Source of the DNA: Halovenus salina
GTDB lineage: Archaea > Halobacteriota > Halobacteria > Halobacteriales > Haloarculaceae
Assembly: GCF_026410925.1 (NCBI RefSeq)
Contig: NZ_CP112972.1
Coordinates: 1,116,001-1,180,000, forward strand
DNA: 64,000 nucleotides
Reading direction: 5' to 3'
Shown here: positions 46,122 through 55,001 of the stretch, piece by piece
Position numbering within the stretch: the first letter of the stretch is position 1
How the letters are laid out: the number at the start of each line of letters is the position of its first letter
Position numbers and translations under genes: made by a program
Notes under the pieces: model-generated
The model's database searches: none
What the model was told of the DNA's origin: nothing
Seen by the model: only the letters and a program-made list of their open reading frames with translations

Positions 46122-47126
46122 TCACTCAGTGACACGCTGGTACAGCGTCTCGATATCGTCGGCGATGGCGTCGATGGTGAACTCCTCGGATTTCTCGCCG
46201 GCGGCGTCGCCGAGTCGGTCCCGCTCGTAGGGGCTGTCGATCAGCCGCCGGAGCGGTTCGACGAAGGTCTCGTCGGCCTTGAGACAGTGGGCCCCGTCGT
46301 CGAGCCACTCGTAGGTCTCGATGTCGCGGATGACAGGCGGCTTGCCGGCGGCCATCGCCTCCAACAGTGCCATTCCCTCGTTCTCGTTTTTCGACGGCCA
46401 GAAGAGGATGTCGCCAGCGGCGAACGCTCCCGTGATGTCCTCGACGTAGCCGGTGAACGTGCAGTTCTCGGGGGCAGACTCGACGAGTTTCGTCGTCATC
46501 CGGCTGCGGAGCAATCTGTCGACGGTGCCGCCGCCGGGGTTGAGATAGCCAAACCACACGAAATCGATGTCGGGCATCCGGCGGGCCGTCTCGACAAACG
46601 AGCGCAGTCCCTTCCGCTCGATGACGTGGCCGACCATGAAGACGACCGGCGGGTCGAGGTCGTACCGGTCGAGATACTCCTGTCGGAGCGCGTCGTCGTC
46701 GTGGCCGTCGATTTTCTCGGGGTCGAAGCCGTTGCTGATGACGGTTTTGGGTACGTCGGTGTACGTTTCGAGGACGCGTCGGTTGTGGTCGGTCGGACAG
46801 ACGATGTGGTCGGCAAGCGAGTACGCATACGAGAGATACGGGCGTGCCGGCTTCGAGAGTGCAGTGAAAAACCGGAAGCTCTCCTTGAGGTCCTCGGCGG
46901 TCTGGTGGCCGTGGACCACGACGGGCACGGCAGCACGTTGGGCCCGTTTCGCGTAGTACAGCGAGCGTGGCCCCATATTGTTGAGATGGAGAACGTCGGC
47001 GTCGAGGGTGGGCTCAGTCGTGTACTTGATTCCCTTCCGGTCGAGAATCGTCCGCTGGTTTTCCACGGACTGTGCATGCCCACCCGTGATATGAGACTCC
47101 CACTCGAAGTAGTGGCTGACACGCAT
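46122..47126 (-). CDS. family 4 glycosyltransferase (GT-B fold)
   Basis: 334 residues. N-terminal sequence RVSHYFEWESHITGGHAQSVENQR contains the Gly-Gly of a GT-B acceptor site. The C-terminal domain has the donor site FVGHVIERKGLRSFVETARR-like GHVIERKG and the E-x7-E motif in FWPSKNENEGMALLEAMAAGKPPV. Such enzymes transfer sugars from nucleotide donors to glycans or lipids. A capsule, N-glycan or glycolipid role is inferred; it lies near the DUF2298 gene, another envelope-related enzyme. Confidence 0.85.
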   Translation of the reverse strand: MRVSHYFEWESHITGGHAQSVENQRTILDRKGIKYTTEPTLDADVLHLNNMGPRSLYYAKRAQRAAVPVVVHGHQTAEDLKESFRFFTALSKPARPYLSYAYSLADHIVCPTDHNRRVLETYTDVPKTVISNGFDPEKIDGHDDDALRQEYLDRYDLDPPVVFMVGHVIERKGLRSFVETARRMPDIDFVWFGYLNPGGGTVDRLLRSRMTTKLVESAPENCTFTGYVEDITGAFAAGDILFWPSKNENEGMALLEAMAAGKPPVIRDIETYEWLDDGAHCLKADETFVEPLRRLIDSPYERDRLGDAAGEKSEEFTIDAIADDIETLYQRVTE

Positions 47127-47177
47127 GTGTCGGCTCGATGGCCGGGGGAGACTTGAATCTCCGGAAACGCTGGCAGG

Positions 47178-48452
47178 CTACCACTCGGGATGTGTCGGCG
47201 CGTCGAAGCCACCGCGGACGAGTGGCTTTGCGATGTGTCGGCGCGCACACGGGGGGACCTCGTACCAGCCAACGTCGAGGTCGCGGTCGAGCGGGCGCGA
47301 CACTTTCCCGTCTGCACTCGTCGAACACGCACGACAGCGGTAGCCGGCGTTCCGGCCGGCAGACTTCATCGAATTGCCACAGTCTGGACAGTCCGGCGTG
47401 ACCAGTTCCGTCTCGACGAGTTCACGGACTGCAAACTTCTCGAGTTTGAGGGTGCCGTTGCTCACCTCGCCACAGACCGTGATTCGGTCGCCAACTCGGA
47501 GATTACGGACGTGGTCGCGAAACCGTTTGGTCGGCTCGAATGCCGCAACGTCGAGACGAGCGACGTCCGGGTCGCCAACGGTGAGGAAGACGTGTCCTCC
47601 CTGTCGTGTCTCGGGTGCGGCGACAACCTCGGCAGTCAGCCGGTAGGCTCCACCGTCCGAGACGGTCGCCACCGTTCCGTCCTGGAGATGTGCGTCGGTC
47701 CCCTGGTTCGTGAGAAACACCTGTTGCCGGTCGACGAGTTCGCTCTCGATGGTGTCGGCCACATCCCTGACTGCGTCGGGGTCGTCGCCGCGAATCCCGT
47801 GGAGAATCGGGCAGGGCGTCCGCGGGACACAAACTAACTCGTCTTCCTCGCGGTCGACGGTGTCCCAGACGGTCGGATAGCCCGTGTCTGCGGCGGCAAA
47901 CAGCGACTCGGCGTCGACCTCGCGTTCGGTTCCCCACCGCGGTGGCTCCCTGTAGGAGATACACTCGTAGGTCCACTCCTCGAAAGCCGTCCACGCGCCG
48001 ACAGCCGCCAACGCCCCGATGACGCCGCGGCCGTTCCCCTCGACTGCAACCGCGAATCCCGCGTCGTCGGCCAGCTTTCTGGCGGTGTCCCGCTCGTGTT
48101 TCTGCTGGACCGCGTCGGCGGCGAACTGGCCAACTGATTCCGGCACTGCTTCGGGCGGGCAGTCAGCGACGACCAGGCCGGGATTGGTCTGCTCGTCTTC
48201 GATGGCAGCCCGCTGGAGTGCCGCTTTACCGAGTTCGAGCGCGCGCTCGGGTGTCACGTCGCAGTGAATCCCGAGTGCGGCGTTTCCTCGCGTCTTGTGT
48301 TCGACCGCTGGGTTCAGCCTGACCAGCAGCGTCCGCTCGACGTGACCCTCCTCTGCGAGGCGATCGGCGAGCCTGGCGGCGACGTAAGTCGTACACATCC
48401 CGAGCGTTCGGGAGTCGGTGTCGTCGAGGCCAATGACCGTCACGCCCGCCAC
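47178..48452 (-). CDS. tiaS: tRNA(Ile2) 2-agmatinylcytidine synthetase
   Basis: 424 residues. The N-terminus VTVIGLDDTDSRTLGMCTTYVAARLADRL holds the ATP/Mg-binding DDTDS motif, followed by LNPAVEHKTRGNAALGI. After the catalytic domain come an OB-fold region (about 270-335) and a zinc ribbon CPDCGNSMKSAGRNAGYRCRAC. TiaS attaches agmatine to C34 of tRNA-Ile(CAU) with ATP so that it reads AUA as isoleucine. It is the archaeal counterpart of TilS and is essential in haloarchaea. No tRNA-Ile2 lies in the window. Confidence 0.94.
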   Translation of the reverse strand: MAGVTVIGLDDTDSRTLGMCTTYVAARLADRLAEEGHVERTLLVRLNPAVEHKTRGNAALGIHCDVTPERALELGKAALQRAAIEDEQTNPGLVVADCPPEAVPESVGQFAADAVQQKHERDTARKLADDAGFAVAVEGNGRGVIGALAAVGAWTAFEEWTYECISYREPPRWGTEREVDAESLFAAADTGYPTVWDTVDREEDELVCVPRTPCPILHGIRGDDPDAVRDVADTIESELVDRQQVFLTNQGTDAHLQDGTVATVSDGGAYRLTAEVVAAPETRQGGHVFLTVGDPDVARLDVAAFEPTKRFRDHVRNLRVGDRITVCGEVSNGTLKLEKFAVRELVETELVTPDCPDCGNSMKSAGRNAGYRCRACSTSADGKVSRPLDRDLDVGWYEVPPCARRHIAKPLVRGGFDAPTHPEW

Positions 48453-48485
48453 TAACGGCGAGTCGAACTAACCGCTTTCGAGACA

Positions 48486-49103
48486 TCACTCTCGCTCGAT
48501 CTCGAACAGCCCAATACACTCGATTCTGGTTCCGTCGTCGGATTCGGTGTCCAGAACACCAGTAATCTGGAATGCGTAGGTCCCAGCGTCGAGGTCTTCG
48601 ACGACCGAGAGGGTCCGGTCGTCGCTCGGAGAGGGATGTGTTTCCACGCTCAACAGCCAGGTGTAGACCTCGCCGGATTCGACGGTGTACCACGGTTCGA
48701 TGTACTCCTCGGGGGCGACGTGTTCCCAGCCGTCGTCTGTCTGTCGTTTGAGTGCCCACTCGTGGGGGTTGAGCCCGAGGTTACTGTCGCTCTCGTTGTG
48801 GAGCTGTATCTGGAGCGTTTCGACGCTGTCGTCGCCGGTCGTCGGCGCGAACACCTGCTCGGAGAGCGTCGGATACACGTCGGCCTCGTGATCTTCGTGT
48901 GCACAGACCGTCCGGTCGGCGCTGTCGCTGAAGCTCGGACAGGACGCCTCTGCGAACGGGTCGCTGTTATCGGGCGTCTCGTCGGTCGGTGTCTCGTCGT
49001 CCTCGGAGCCGGTCGATGGGTCGTCGTCGTTACCGGAGATACACCCTGCCACAGCCGCCAGCATCGCACTTCCGGCGGCACCAATGAATCGTCTGCGTCG
49101 CAT
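48486..49103 (-). CDS. predicted lipoprotein with Ig-like beta domain
   Basis: 205 residues. The start MRRRRFIGAAGSAMLAAVAGCISG has Arg residues and a lipobox AVAGC (Cys21), a Tat/lipoprotein signal in haloarchaea. A linker rich in Asp, Glu and Thr (about 24-48) follows. The mature domain (50-205) appears beta-sandwich-like with LQIQLHNESDSNLGLNPHEWALKRQ, a pattern seen in Ig-like domains that bind surface or metal partners. Two Cys (ASCPSF, TVCAHED) could form a disulfide. The function is unknown. Confidence 0.7.
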   Translation of the reverse strand: MRRRRFIGAAGSAMLAAVAGCISGNDDDPSTGSEDDETPTDETPDNSDPFAEASCPSFSDSADRTVCAHEDHEADVYPTLSEQVFAPTTGDDSVETLQIQLHNESDSNLGLNPHEWALKRQTDDGWEHVAPEEYIEPWYTVESGEVYTWLLSVETHPSPSDDRTLSVVEDLDAGTYAFQITGVLDTESDDGTRIECIGLFEIERE

Positions 49104-49269
49104 ACTCGTCGGTAGGTTGGCTTAGTATAAGTCACCGCCATAGAGTCAAAGGGCGGTTTGAATCACGCTGGCAACGCTACACTGCCACTACAGACACAGA
49201 CCACATCGAGAGGGATTAACACCCACAGCGCCGAAAAATCGGGCGACAGCGAACCCGCGGGCGGCACAA

Positions 49270-49277
49270 TTTATATA
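49270..49277 (+). promoter_or_regulatory. TATA box of the conserved archaeal HTH regulator
   Basis: TTTATATA lies about 33-40 nt upstream of the ATG at 49310, giving a leader of about 10 nt. It is the clearest TATA element in the divergent 206-bp spacer between the lipoprotein gene and this regulator. Confidence 0.6.
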
Positions 49278-49309
49278 TGGCCCGACTATCTAGTTGCCAC
49301 AGAAACGCT

Positions 49310-50272
49310 ATGTCCAGATCTGCACTGGTCGGAAACATCACAGCGATGCTCGAGGACGCTGGCTTTCTCGTCAGCGACCGCTGTGCAATCCGGCCCAAGA
49401 GCTTCGACGTGGCTGCTCGTCGGGGCGAGGACGTACTGCTGGTGAAGATTCTGGGCAACATCGACGCCTTCGACGCTGCAACAGGAGCAGAGATGCGTCG
49501 CCTCGGGACGTACCTGAACGCGACGCCAATTGTCTTCGGACTCCGGACCCGCGACGAGGAGCTGGAGTCCGGCGTGGTGTATTTCAGACACGGCGTCCCG
49601 GTGCTCTCGCCCGACACCGCGATGGATCTGTTTGTCGAGGGTGTGCCGCCGCTGGTCTATGCCGCGCCGGGTGGCCTCTACGTCAACATCGACAGCGATG
49701 TCTTGCGAGACGCCAGGGAAGACCGGGACTGGTCGCTCGGGCGACTGGCCAAAGAGCTCGGCGTCTCCCGTCGGACCGTCTCGAAATACGAGGGCGGCAT
49801 GGACGCGAGCGTCGAAGTGGCCGCAGAACTCGAAGACCTGTTCGACGAACCACTCACCGCCCCGGTGTCAGTCCTCGACGAGGAAGAGTCGGTCAAGGAC
49901 CAAGACGAGCCGCCAGAGGGTCCCGGGGTCGACCCCGACGACGAGGGTATCGTGACGGTACTCACCCGCGTCGGCTACGAGGTGCATCCGACCGACCGCG
50001 CGCCGTTCAAGACCGTCAGCGAAGACGAGGGCGAACAACAGCAGGTGCTCACGGGCCACTCCGAGTTCACGAAAACAGCCGAGAAACGCGCCCGCATCAT
50101 GTCCTCGGTGGGCCGAGTCACCCGCACGCAATCGGTGTACGTCGTCGAGAGCGCGCGCCGCGAAGCTGTCGAGGGAACGGCTATCGTCGAGCGCGGCGAG
50201 ATTGAGGACCTCAAAGAGCCCGACGACTTCCGGAATCTCATCCTCGACCGTGTCGAGGAGGAACCCGCCTGA
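49310..50272 (+). CDS. conserved archaeal HTH-type regulator (MJ1164/VNG2112C-like)
   Basis: 320 residues from the ATG at 49310. An N-terminal part ([45 protein letters not shown]) resembles a restriction-endonuclease-like or REase-fold module. A Cro/C1 helix-turn-helix follows near 132-180 ([27 protein letters not shown]). An acidic linker and a second conserved domain (residues 210-315) complete the protein. It is an archaea-wide putative transcription regulator with unknown targets. A TATA box precedes it. Confidence 0.83.
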   Translation: MSRSALVGNITAMLEDAGFLVSDRCAIRPKSFDVAARRGEDVLLVKILGNIDAFDAATGAEMRRLGTYLNATPIVFGLRTRDEELESGVVYFRHGVPVLSPDTAMDLFVEGVPPLVYAAPGGLYVNIDSDVLRDAREDRDWSLGRLAKELGVSRRTVSKYEGGMDASVEVAAELEDLFDEPLTAPVSVLDEEESVKDQDEPPEGPGVDPDDEGIVTVLTRVGYEVHPTDRAPFKTVSEDEGEQQQVLTGHSEFTKTAEKRARIMSSVGRVTRTQSVYVVESARREAVEGTAIVERGEIEDLKEPDDFRNLILDRVEEEPA

Positions 50273-50321
50273 CCGACGGCGGCCGAAACACACAGCATCA
50301 CCGAGCCAGAAGCCACTGCCG

Positions 50322-50759
50322 ATGAGCGAGTACGATATTCACCGGCTCGCTGGTGACAGCGACCTCTCAGACGCCTTCGACGTTCGGCGGGACGTGTTCG
50401 TCGACGAGCAGAACGTCTCGGCAGACGAGGAGTGGGACGGAAGAGACGAGCAATCGGCACACGTTGTTGCATACGAGGATGACTACCCGGTCGGCACCGC
50501 ACGGCTCCGGACACCCGACAACGGCGTGGCCAAAATCGAGCGCGTGGCCGTCAGGAAGCCCTACCGCGAGCACGGCATCGGCCGGCTGTTGATGGACGCA
50601 CTCGAAGCAGACGCCCGCGATCGTAGCTGTTCGCAGATTCTGTTACACGCACAGACCGCTGTCGAGACGTTCTACGAGAAGCGTGGCTACGAGCGCACGA
50701 GTGACGTTTTCGACGAGGCTGGCATCTCGCATGTCAAAATGCGAAAACGCCTCGACTGA
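50322..50759 (+). CDS. GNAT family N-acetyltransferase
   Basis: 145 residues from the ATG at 50322. The early region matches ElaA/YjcF-like GNATs (DVRRDVFVDEQNVSADEEWDGRDE). The acetyl-CoA site VAVRKPYREHGIGRLLMDALE holds the R/Q-x-x-G-x-G/A pattern. A C-terminal EKRGYERTSDVFDEAGISHVKMRKRL completes the fold. Substrate unknown. The gene converges on the UbiA-family gene with a 26-nt overlap. Confidence 0.85.
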   Translation: MSEYDIHRLAGDSDLSDAFDVRRDVFVDEQNVSADEEWDGRDEQSAHVVAYEDDYPVGTARLRTPDNGVAKIERVAVRKPYREHGIGRLLMDALEADARDRSCSQILLHAQTAVETFYEKRGYERTSDVFDEAGISHVKMRKRLD

Positions 50760-51576
50760 CTCCCGTGGCGAGTAGCAACAACACGGCGAGAAAGATATGC
50801 TCGCCGTCGATTACAAAGCCATAGAACAGCGGCCCACGGTCGGCCGTGGCGAACAAGCTGTAGCCGGCGACATACGCGAGAAACGCCTCAAAGAGCAGGT
50901 ACACCGGTTCGAGAACGCCGGCCCAGACGAGCACAAGGACCAGCAGCGCGACGACGGCGGTTGCGCCGACGGCGAGACGGCGTGTCACCCCGGGCCCGTA
51001 CAGCACGGGGAGCGTGTCGATACCGGCTGCGCTGTCGCCCTCAATGTCTTTGATGTCGAAGACCGCGGCCGCAATCGTGAGCATCACTGTGCTGAACGCC
51101 GCCACGAACAGCACGTCCGTCGTCCACAGCTCGCCGTAGTAGATGCCAATACCCACCGGGATAAGCCCCCATGAGAGTCCGACCAGTAGGTTCTTCACGA
51201 GGAGGACTCTCTTCAGCCCGACACCAGAGTACAGCACAGCAACAGCAAGCGGGATGCCCATCGCCGGCGCAGCAGGAATCCCGCGCAAGACGGCGAGTGC
51301 CGTCGCCAGGCCATAGAGGACGATACCAACCCCCAGCAGTGATCTACCGTACCGGCTGACGAACGAGGCGCGTTCGGGGATGTTCTTGCTGTCTTCCGCG
51401 AAATCGGCGATGCGGTTGTACGAGTAGACGAACATCGTCACTGAGAAAACGATAAACAGCGGGACTGGCTCTATCGAGAGGTCTGCCAACAGCACTGTCG
51501 ACACCGCGAGGCTCGTCGCCGACAGCGAGATGAGAACGTTCGAGTGGACGATAACGCGAATACTCGCAGTCAGCAC
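50734..51576 (-). CDS. UbiA-family prenyltransferase
   Basis: 280 residues, about eight hydrophobic helices. The first Asp-rich motif region is NRIADFAEDSKNIPERASFVS near 54-74 and the second is FDIKDIEGDSAAGIDTLPVLYG near 160-182, matching the paired motifs that bind polyprenyl diphosphate and Mg2+. UbiA enzymes attach isoprenoid chains to aromatic or lipid acceptors (menaquinone, archaeal ether lipids, haem). The acceptor cannot be told. Many haloarchaeal genomes hold several paralogues. Confidence 0.87.
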   Translation of the reverse strand: MLTASIRVIVHSNVLISLSATSLAVSTVLLADLSIEPVPLFIVFSVTMFVYSYNRIADFAEDSKNIPERASFVSRYGRSLLGVGIVLYGLATALAVLRGIPAAPAMGIPLAVAVLYSGVGLKRVLLVKNLLVGLSWGLIPVGIGIYYGELWTTDVLFVAAFSTVMLTIAAAVFDIKDIEGDSAAGIDTLPVLYGPGVTRRLAVGATAVVALLVLVLVWAGVLEPVYLLFEAFLAYVAGYSLFATADRGPLFYGFVIDGEHIFLAVLLLLATGVSRGVFAF

Positions 51577-51743
51577 TGGAACGACTGTCTCCCTGACCCG
51601 TCGTCCTGCTGTCCTCAGTGGTGCCGAGATAGCCGAGCCCTCACGCGGGGCTATGAAGTGAACCTACAAAAGTGTCCGACTCCGCAGTCAAAACCAGAGA
51701 TATCCGTTGCTCGTGGCGCTTACTCCGTTCGCGCCACGCAATG

Positions 51744-51783
51744 CTCGGCGGTTCGTTGCACGGGCCGGGCGCGATTTGAACAC
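51744..51783. repeat. direct repeat A: tRNA-Lys 3' end plus 17-nt flank (att-like)
   Basis: Forty bases starting CTCGGCGGTTCGTTGCACGG and ending GCGATTTGAACAC are identical to 52039-52078. The latter is the tRNA-Lys 3' end (T arm and acceptor) with its downstream flank. It is a tRNA-derived attachment-site copy left by integration. Confidence 0.8.
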
Positions 51784-51930
51784 TCACTCACACGGTCGCT
51801 CGCTGCTCGCGGTTTCACCGCTCGCATTCGAGATCTTCGCTTCGCTCCGACCTCGCACCGCTCGCGCTGCGTGTTCCCTGCGTTTAAATCCCGCGTAGAC
51901 CGTTAGCTCGTCACGTCTGTTCCTCGCAAA

Positions 51931-51954
51931 ACGGGCCGGGCGCGATTTGAACAC
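51931..51954. repeat. direct repeat B: tRNA-Lys 3' end (24 nt, att-like)
   Basis: A 24-nt copy (from ACGGGCCGGG through TTTGAACAC) is identical to the core of repeats A and C. It lacks the extra upstream flank, suggesting that only the att core was duplicated by a separate integration. Confidence 0.78.
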
Positions 51955-52038
51955 ACGGTCGGACGTGCTCACTTCGTTGCGCGCGACCTCCCTGCGATTC
52001 AAATCGTGCCTGCCAGTTCACTCACCCCCTCGTTGCCA

Positions 52039-52078
52039 CTCGGCGGTTCGTTGCACGGGCCGGGCGCGATTTGAACAC
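52039..52078. repeat. direct repeat C: native tRNA-Lys 3' end and flank
   Basis: The original copy of the 40-nt repeat; positions 52056-52078 belong to the tRNA gene itself. Confidence 0.8.
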
Positions 52079-52129
52079 GCGACCGACGGATTAAGAGTCC
52101 GTCGCTCTGCCAAACTGAGCTACCGGCCC
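52056..52129 (-). tRNA. tRNA-Lys (CTT anticodon)
   Basis: Read on the minus strand, GGGCCGG at the 5' end pairs with CCGGCCC at the 3' end, with discriminator G. The D arm is GCTC...GAGC. The anticodon stem ACGGA/TCCGT surrounds the loop CTCTTAA, giving anticodon CTT for lysine. The T arm GCGTG-TTCAAAT-CGCGC precedes the acceptor. No intron and no encoded CCA. The gene carries repeated copies of its own 3' end downstream. Confidence 0.95.
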
Positions 52130-52212
52130 AGACAATAGTGGTTTATTGTACGTGACTAATATACGTTTCTTTCCCGGGACAGAAAATATGTATATTTTGA
52201 TATTTATTCACA

Positions 52213-52220
52213 ATATTTAT
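52213..52220 (+). promoter_or_regulatory. TATA box of the MscS-type TM-helix gene
   Basis: ATATTTAT lies about 30 nt upstream of the ATG at 52248, in an AT-rich spacer after tRNA-Lys. Confidence 0.5.
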
Positions 52221-52247
52221 CATGGCCGGCTCCGCCTCAGTTGATGC

Positions 52248-53072
52248 ATGTTTGAAACTGACATGTTTGGGGGAGTGAAAGAGATCCTTTCAACGGTAGG
52301 TACAGAAGCTGTGGCAACACAATCGGGCGACAAGAGCGTTGGCGATACGCTCAGTGACACTATCGACGAATCGCTGAAAGAGCTAGTCAACTATCTCCCA
52401 GAGGTTGTCGTGGCCCTAGCGTTTCTGGCAGTCGGGTACACGATTGCGACACGACTCGGTCCGTTCGTTACGGGGTTAGTGGGCCGGTTCGGTGTCGACG
52501 AGAGACTCCAAGGAACGTGGGTCGGGGAAACCATTCAAAAGCCACGGAGTGACGGCGGCACAAATCCGAGCGGAGCACCGCAAGGTCAGGGGACGGCAGG
52601 GCGCGCTCCTGGACCACGGTACGGTCCGATTGCAAACGCAACCGGGGCCGCAGTCAAGTACTATATCATCCTGTTCGCGGCATTTCTGGCCGCCGACCGG
52701 CTCGGAATCCCGGAACTCAGTCAGTGGATCGAAGGGTTGGTCGACTATGCGCCGAGCTTTCTCGCCGGAGCAGCCGTTCTCATTATCGGCTTGGTGTTCG
52801 CTGATTACGCGGCGCGTCGGACGGCCGGCTCGGAGTTGGCCGAACAAAGCGAGTACGGCGTTTGGATTACCAGCCTAGTGCGTGGCGTTCTGTATGCCAT
52901 TGTATTGATTATCGGCCTGGAGATGTTCGGTTTCGAACTGGAGATTGTGTACCTTATCACCGAGGGAATCACGTCGACAATCGGTGTCGGTCTCACGTTC
53001 GCCATCGCAGTGGCACTCGGTGTGGCCGGTGGACTGGCAGCCAAAGACTACTACGAGGAGAACATGGACTGA
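52248..53072 (+). CDS. MscS-type conserved TM-helix protein
   Basis: 274 residues from the ATG at 52248 (a second ATG at 52263 is possible). About five hydrophobic helices are present: VVVALAFLAVGYTIATRL near 50-70, YYIILFAAFLAADRLGIPEL near 138-157, FLAGAAVLIIGLVFADYAARR near 170-190 and two at the C-terminus ending in GVAGGLAAKDYYEE. The repeated P-x-L-x-G-x-x-x-I pattern matches the conserved TM helix of small-conductance mechanosensitive-channel relatives (Pfam 05552). A loop at about 92-125 is Gly/Pro-rich. It probably serves osmotic or ion transport; a true channel role is inferred. Confidence 0.82.
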   Translation: MFETDMFGGVKEILSTVGTEAVATQSGDKSVGDTLSDTIDESLKELVNYLPEVVVALAFLAVGYTIATRLGPFVTGLVGRFGVDERLQGTWVGETIQKPRSDGGTNPSGAPQGQGTAGRAPGPRYGPIANATGAAVKYYIILFAAFLAADRLGIPELSQWIEGLVDYAPSFLAGAAVLIIGLVFADYAARRTAGSELAEQSEYGVWITSLVRGVLYAIVLIIGLEMFGFELEIVYLITEGITSTIGVGLTFAIAVALGVAGGLAAKDYYEENMD

Positions 53073-53186
53073 CCGACCAGTGTGTCTGACCACTCGAACG
53101 ACATGAACACGGTCTCTGAATAGCGGCTATGCGCTGTAGAACCTGCCTCGTAACTTACATCAGTCTGCTGAGCGAGATATAGAACA

Positions 53187-54641
53187 ATGAGCACAGGAAC
53201 CGGCCTCACGATGGCCTCGATGTCGACCTACGCAATTTTGGGATGTGGGAGCGTCGGGCATGTCGTCGCGGACGAACTTGTCGCCGAGGGGAAAGACCTC
53301 CTCATCATCGACCACGACGAAGGGCGAGTCGAGGCATTGCGCGACCAGGATCTTGACGCGCGCCAAGGGGAAATCCAGAGCGAGGAGGTGGCGGCGGAGA
53401 TCGCCGACCGTGATGTCGTTCTCATCCTGTCTTCGGATGTCGAGGCAAACGTCGAAGCAATCGAGAACATCCGTGAGCGGGGCGACGAGAAGTTCATTAT
53501 CGCCCGAGCTTCGGACCCTGTCTCTGGCGACGAGCTGACGGAGGCGGGCGCAGATGTCGTCATCAATCCCTCGACGGTCATCGCCGACTCTGCGCTGCGG
53601 GCGCTCGAAAGCGGCGAGCTGGAGTACAGAGCTCGCCAGCTCACCGAAGTCATCGACGATACGGAGAACAAGATGGCAATACGCATCCACCGGAGTCCGG
53701 ACCCGGACTCGATTGCCAGTGCTGCCGCGCTGAAGACCATCGCCGAGAGTCGTGACATCGAGGCCGATATCATCTACGACGGCGAGATCGGCCACCAAGA
53801 GAACCGCGCGTTCGTCAACCTGTTGGGTATCGAACTCGTCGCCGTCGAGGACACGGACGAGGACGACTACGACACGATTGCACTGGTCGACCACGCCAAA
53901 GCCGGCGAGCCAGAGGAGGAAGCCGGCGCCGACATCATCATCGACCACTACGAACACGACCACGACCACGAGTCGACCTTTACCGACATCCGTCCGAACG
54001 TCTCCTCAACGTCGACAGTCCTCACGAAGTACATCCAGGAGCTCGACCTGACACTCGACCAGGCTGTCGCGACCGCGTTGCTGTACGGCATCCGTGCGGA
54101 GACACTCGATTTCAAGCGGGACACAACGCCGGCAGACCTCACCGCGGCGGCGTATCTTTACCCCTTCGCTGACCACGACACGCTCGAACAGGTCGAATCG
54201 CCCTCCATGTCGGCAGAGACACTCGACGTGCTCGCCGAGGCAATCCGCAGCCGCGAGGTGGAGGGGTCCCATCTCGTCTCGAACGCGGGGTTCATCCGCG
54301 ACCGGGATGCCCTTTCTCAGGCCGCACAACACCTGCTCAACCTCGAAGGAATCACCACGACAGCGGTGTTCGCCATCGCGGACGATGTGATCTATCTGGC
54401 GGCCCGCTCGAAGGACATCCGGATGGACATCGGGAAAGTGCTCGAAGACGCCTTCGAAGATATCGCCGACGTGGCCGGCCACTCGACGGACGCCAGCGCA
54501 GAGATACCGCTCGGTATTTTCACGGGTATCGAGGTCAGCGACGACAACCGCGAGACGTTGCTGGAGTTGACTGAGGAGGCGGTGAAAAAGAAACTGTTCG
54601 AGGCGATGGGTGTCGAGAGCAGCAATGGGAACGGGAGCTAG
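53187..54641 (+). CDS. TrkA-N (RCK) plus DHH/DHHA1 phosphoesterase fusion protein
   Basis: 484 residues; an in-frame ATG at 53220 (MSTYAILGCGSVG) may be the real start. A Rossmann RCK/TrkA-N domain occupies about 12-130 (ILGCGSVGHVVADEL, IIDHDEGRVEAL). It is followed by a DHH phosphoesterase: HRSPDPDSIASAAALK near 175, ALVDHAKAGEP near 235 and IIIDHYEHDHDHE near 252. The DHHA1 region lies at 380-470. Such NAD-binding plus DHH proteins may degrade cyclic di-AMP, nanoRNA or dinucleotides, but the substrate in haloarchaea is unproven. It converges on the PRC-barrel gene with a 4-nt overlap. Confidence 0.86.
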   Translation: MSTGTGLTMASMSTYAILGCGSVGHVVADELVAEGKDLLIIDHDEGRVEALRDQDLDARQGEIQSEEVAAEIADRDVVLILSSDVEANVEAIENIRERGDEKFIIARASDPVSGDELTEAGADVVINPSTVIADSALRALESGELEYRARQLTEVIDDTENKMAIRIHRSPDPDSIASAAALKTIAESRDIEADIIYDGEIGHQENRAFVNLLGIELVAVEDTDEDDYDTIALVDHAKAGEPEEEAGADIIIDHYEHDHDHESTFTDIRPNVSSTSTVLTKYIQELDLTLDQAVATALLYGIRAETLDFKRDTTPADLTAAAYLYPFADHDTLEQVESPSMSAETLDVLAEAIRSREVEGSHLVSNAGFIRDRDALSQAAQHLLNLEGITTTAVFAIADDVIYLAARSKDIRMDIGKVLEDAFEDIADVAGHSTDASAEIPLGIFTGIEVSDDNRETLLELTEEAVKKKLFEAMGVESSNGNGS

Positions 54642-54946
54642 GCTCTGACTTCTTCCTCGTCTTCGTCCTCGACTTTGGCCTGCTGGACGCGTTCGGCGAG
54701 GTCGTTCACGATGACGATATCACCGACAGCCTGAACCCATCGGTAGGGAACGATGACGCCGCGGGCGCTTGCAGCCTCCTGTGCGAACAGCTCCTCGTTT
54801 AGCTCGTGGAGCGCGAGCCCAGTCACCTGCTGTTCGTTCAATTCGAGACGGAGATCCTCAATCTCGCCGAGGAAGACACCGCTGTTCGTGTACACTTCCC
54901 GGCCGACGAGTGTCGTAATCTCTTGTGGCACCGAGTCGTTTTCCAT
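54638..54946 (-). CDS. PRC-barrel domain protein, CdpB-like
   Basis: 102 residues. The PRC-barrel core is ITTLVGREVYTNSGVFLGEIEDLRLEL near 9-35, then the second half ARGVIVPYRWVQAVGDIVIVNDL near 61-83, with an acidic tail. Small PRC-barrel proteins of this size in Haloferax (CdpB1, CdpB2) work with SepF and FtsZ in cell division, so a division role is plausible by length and domain only. It converges on the TrkA-N/DHH gene. Confidence 0.83.
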   Translation of the reverse strand: MENDSVPQEITTLVGREVYTNSGVFLGEIEDLRLELNEQQVTGLALHELNEELFAQEAASARGVIVPYRWVQAVGDIVIVNDLAERVQQAKVEDEDEEEVRA

Positions 54947-55001
54947 ACGTCTTCTCTCGTAGGGCGGTGTCTAAATTCTTGTGCTCGTCAGAACCAGGGC
55001 A

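Larger units (their letters stand above)
51577..52055. other. 479-bp region of tRNA-Lys 3'-end repeats and low-complexity sequence
   Basis: The region has no credible gene. It holds two partial copies of the tRNA-Lys 3' end (51744-51783 and 51931-51954) plus low-complexity CG-rich runs (for example around 51790-51870). Two related pieces reading CCCTGCGTTTAAATC (about 51879) and CCCTGCGATTCAAATC (about 51990) occur once in each interval, a sign of repeated insertion and decay. Confidence 0.65.
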
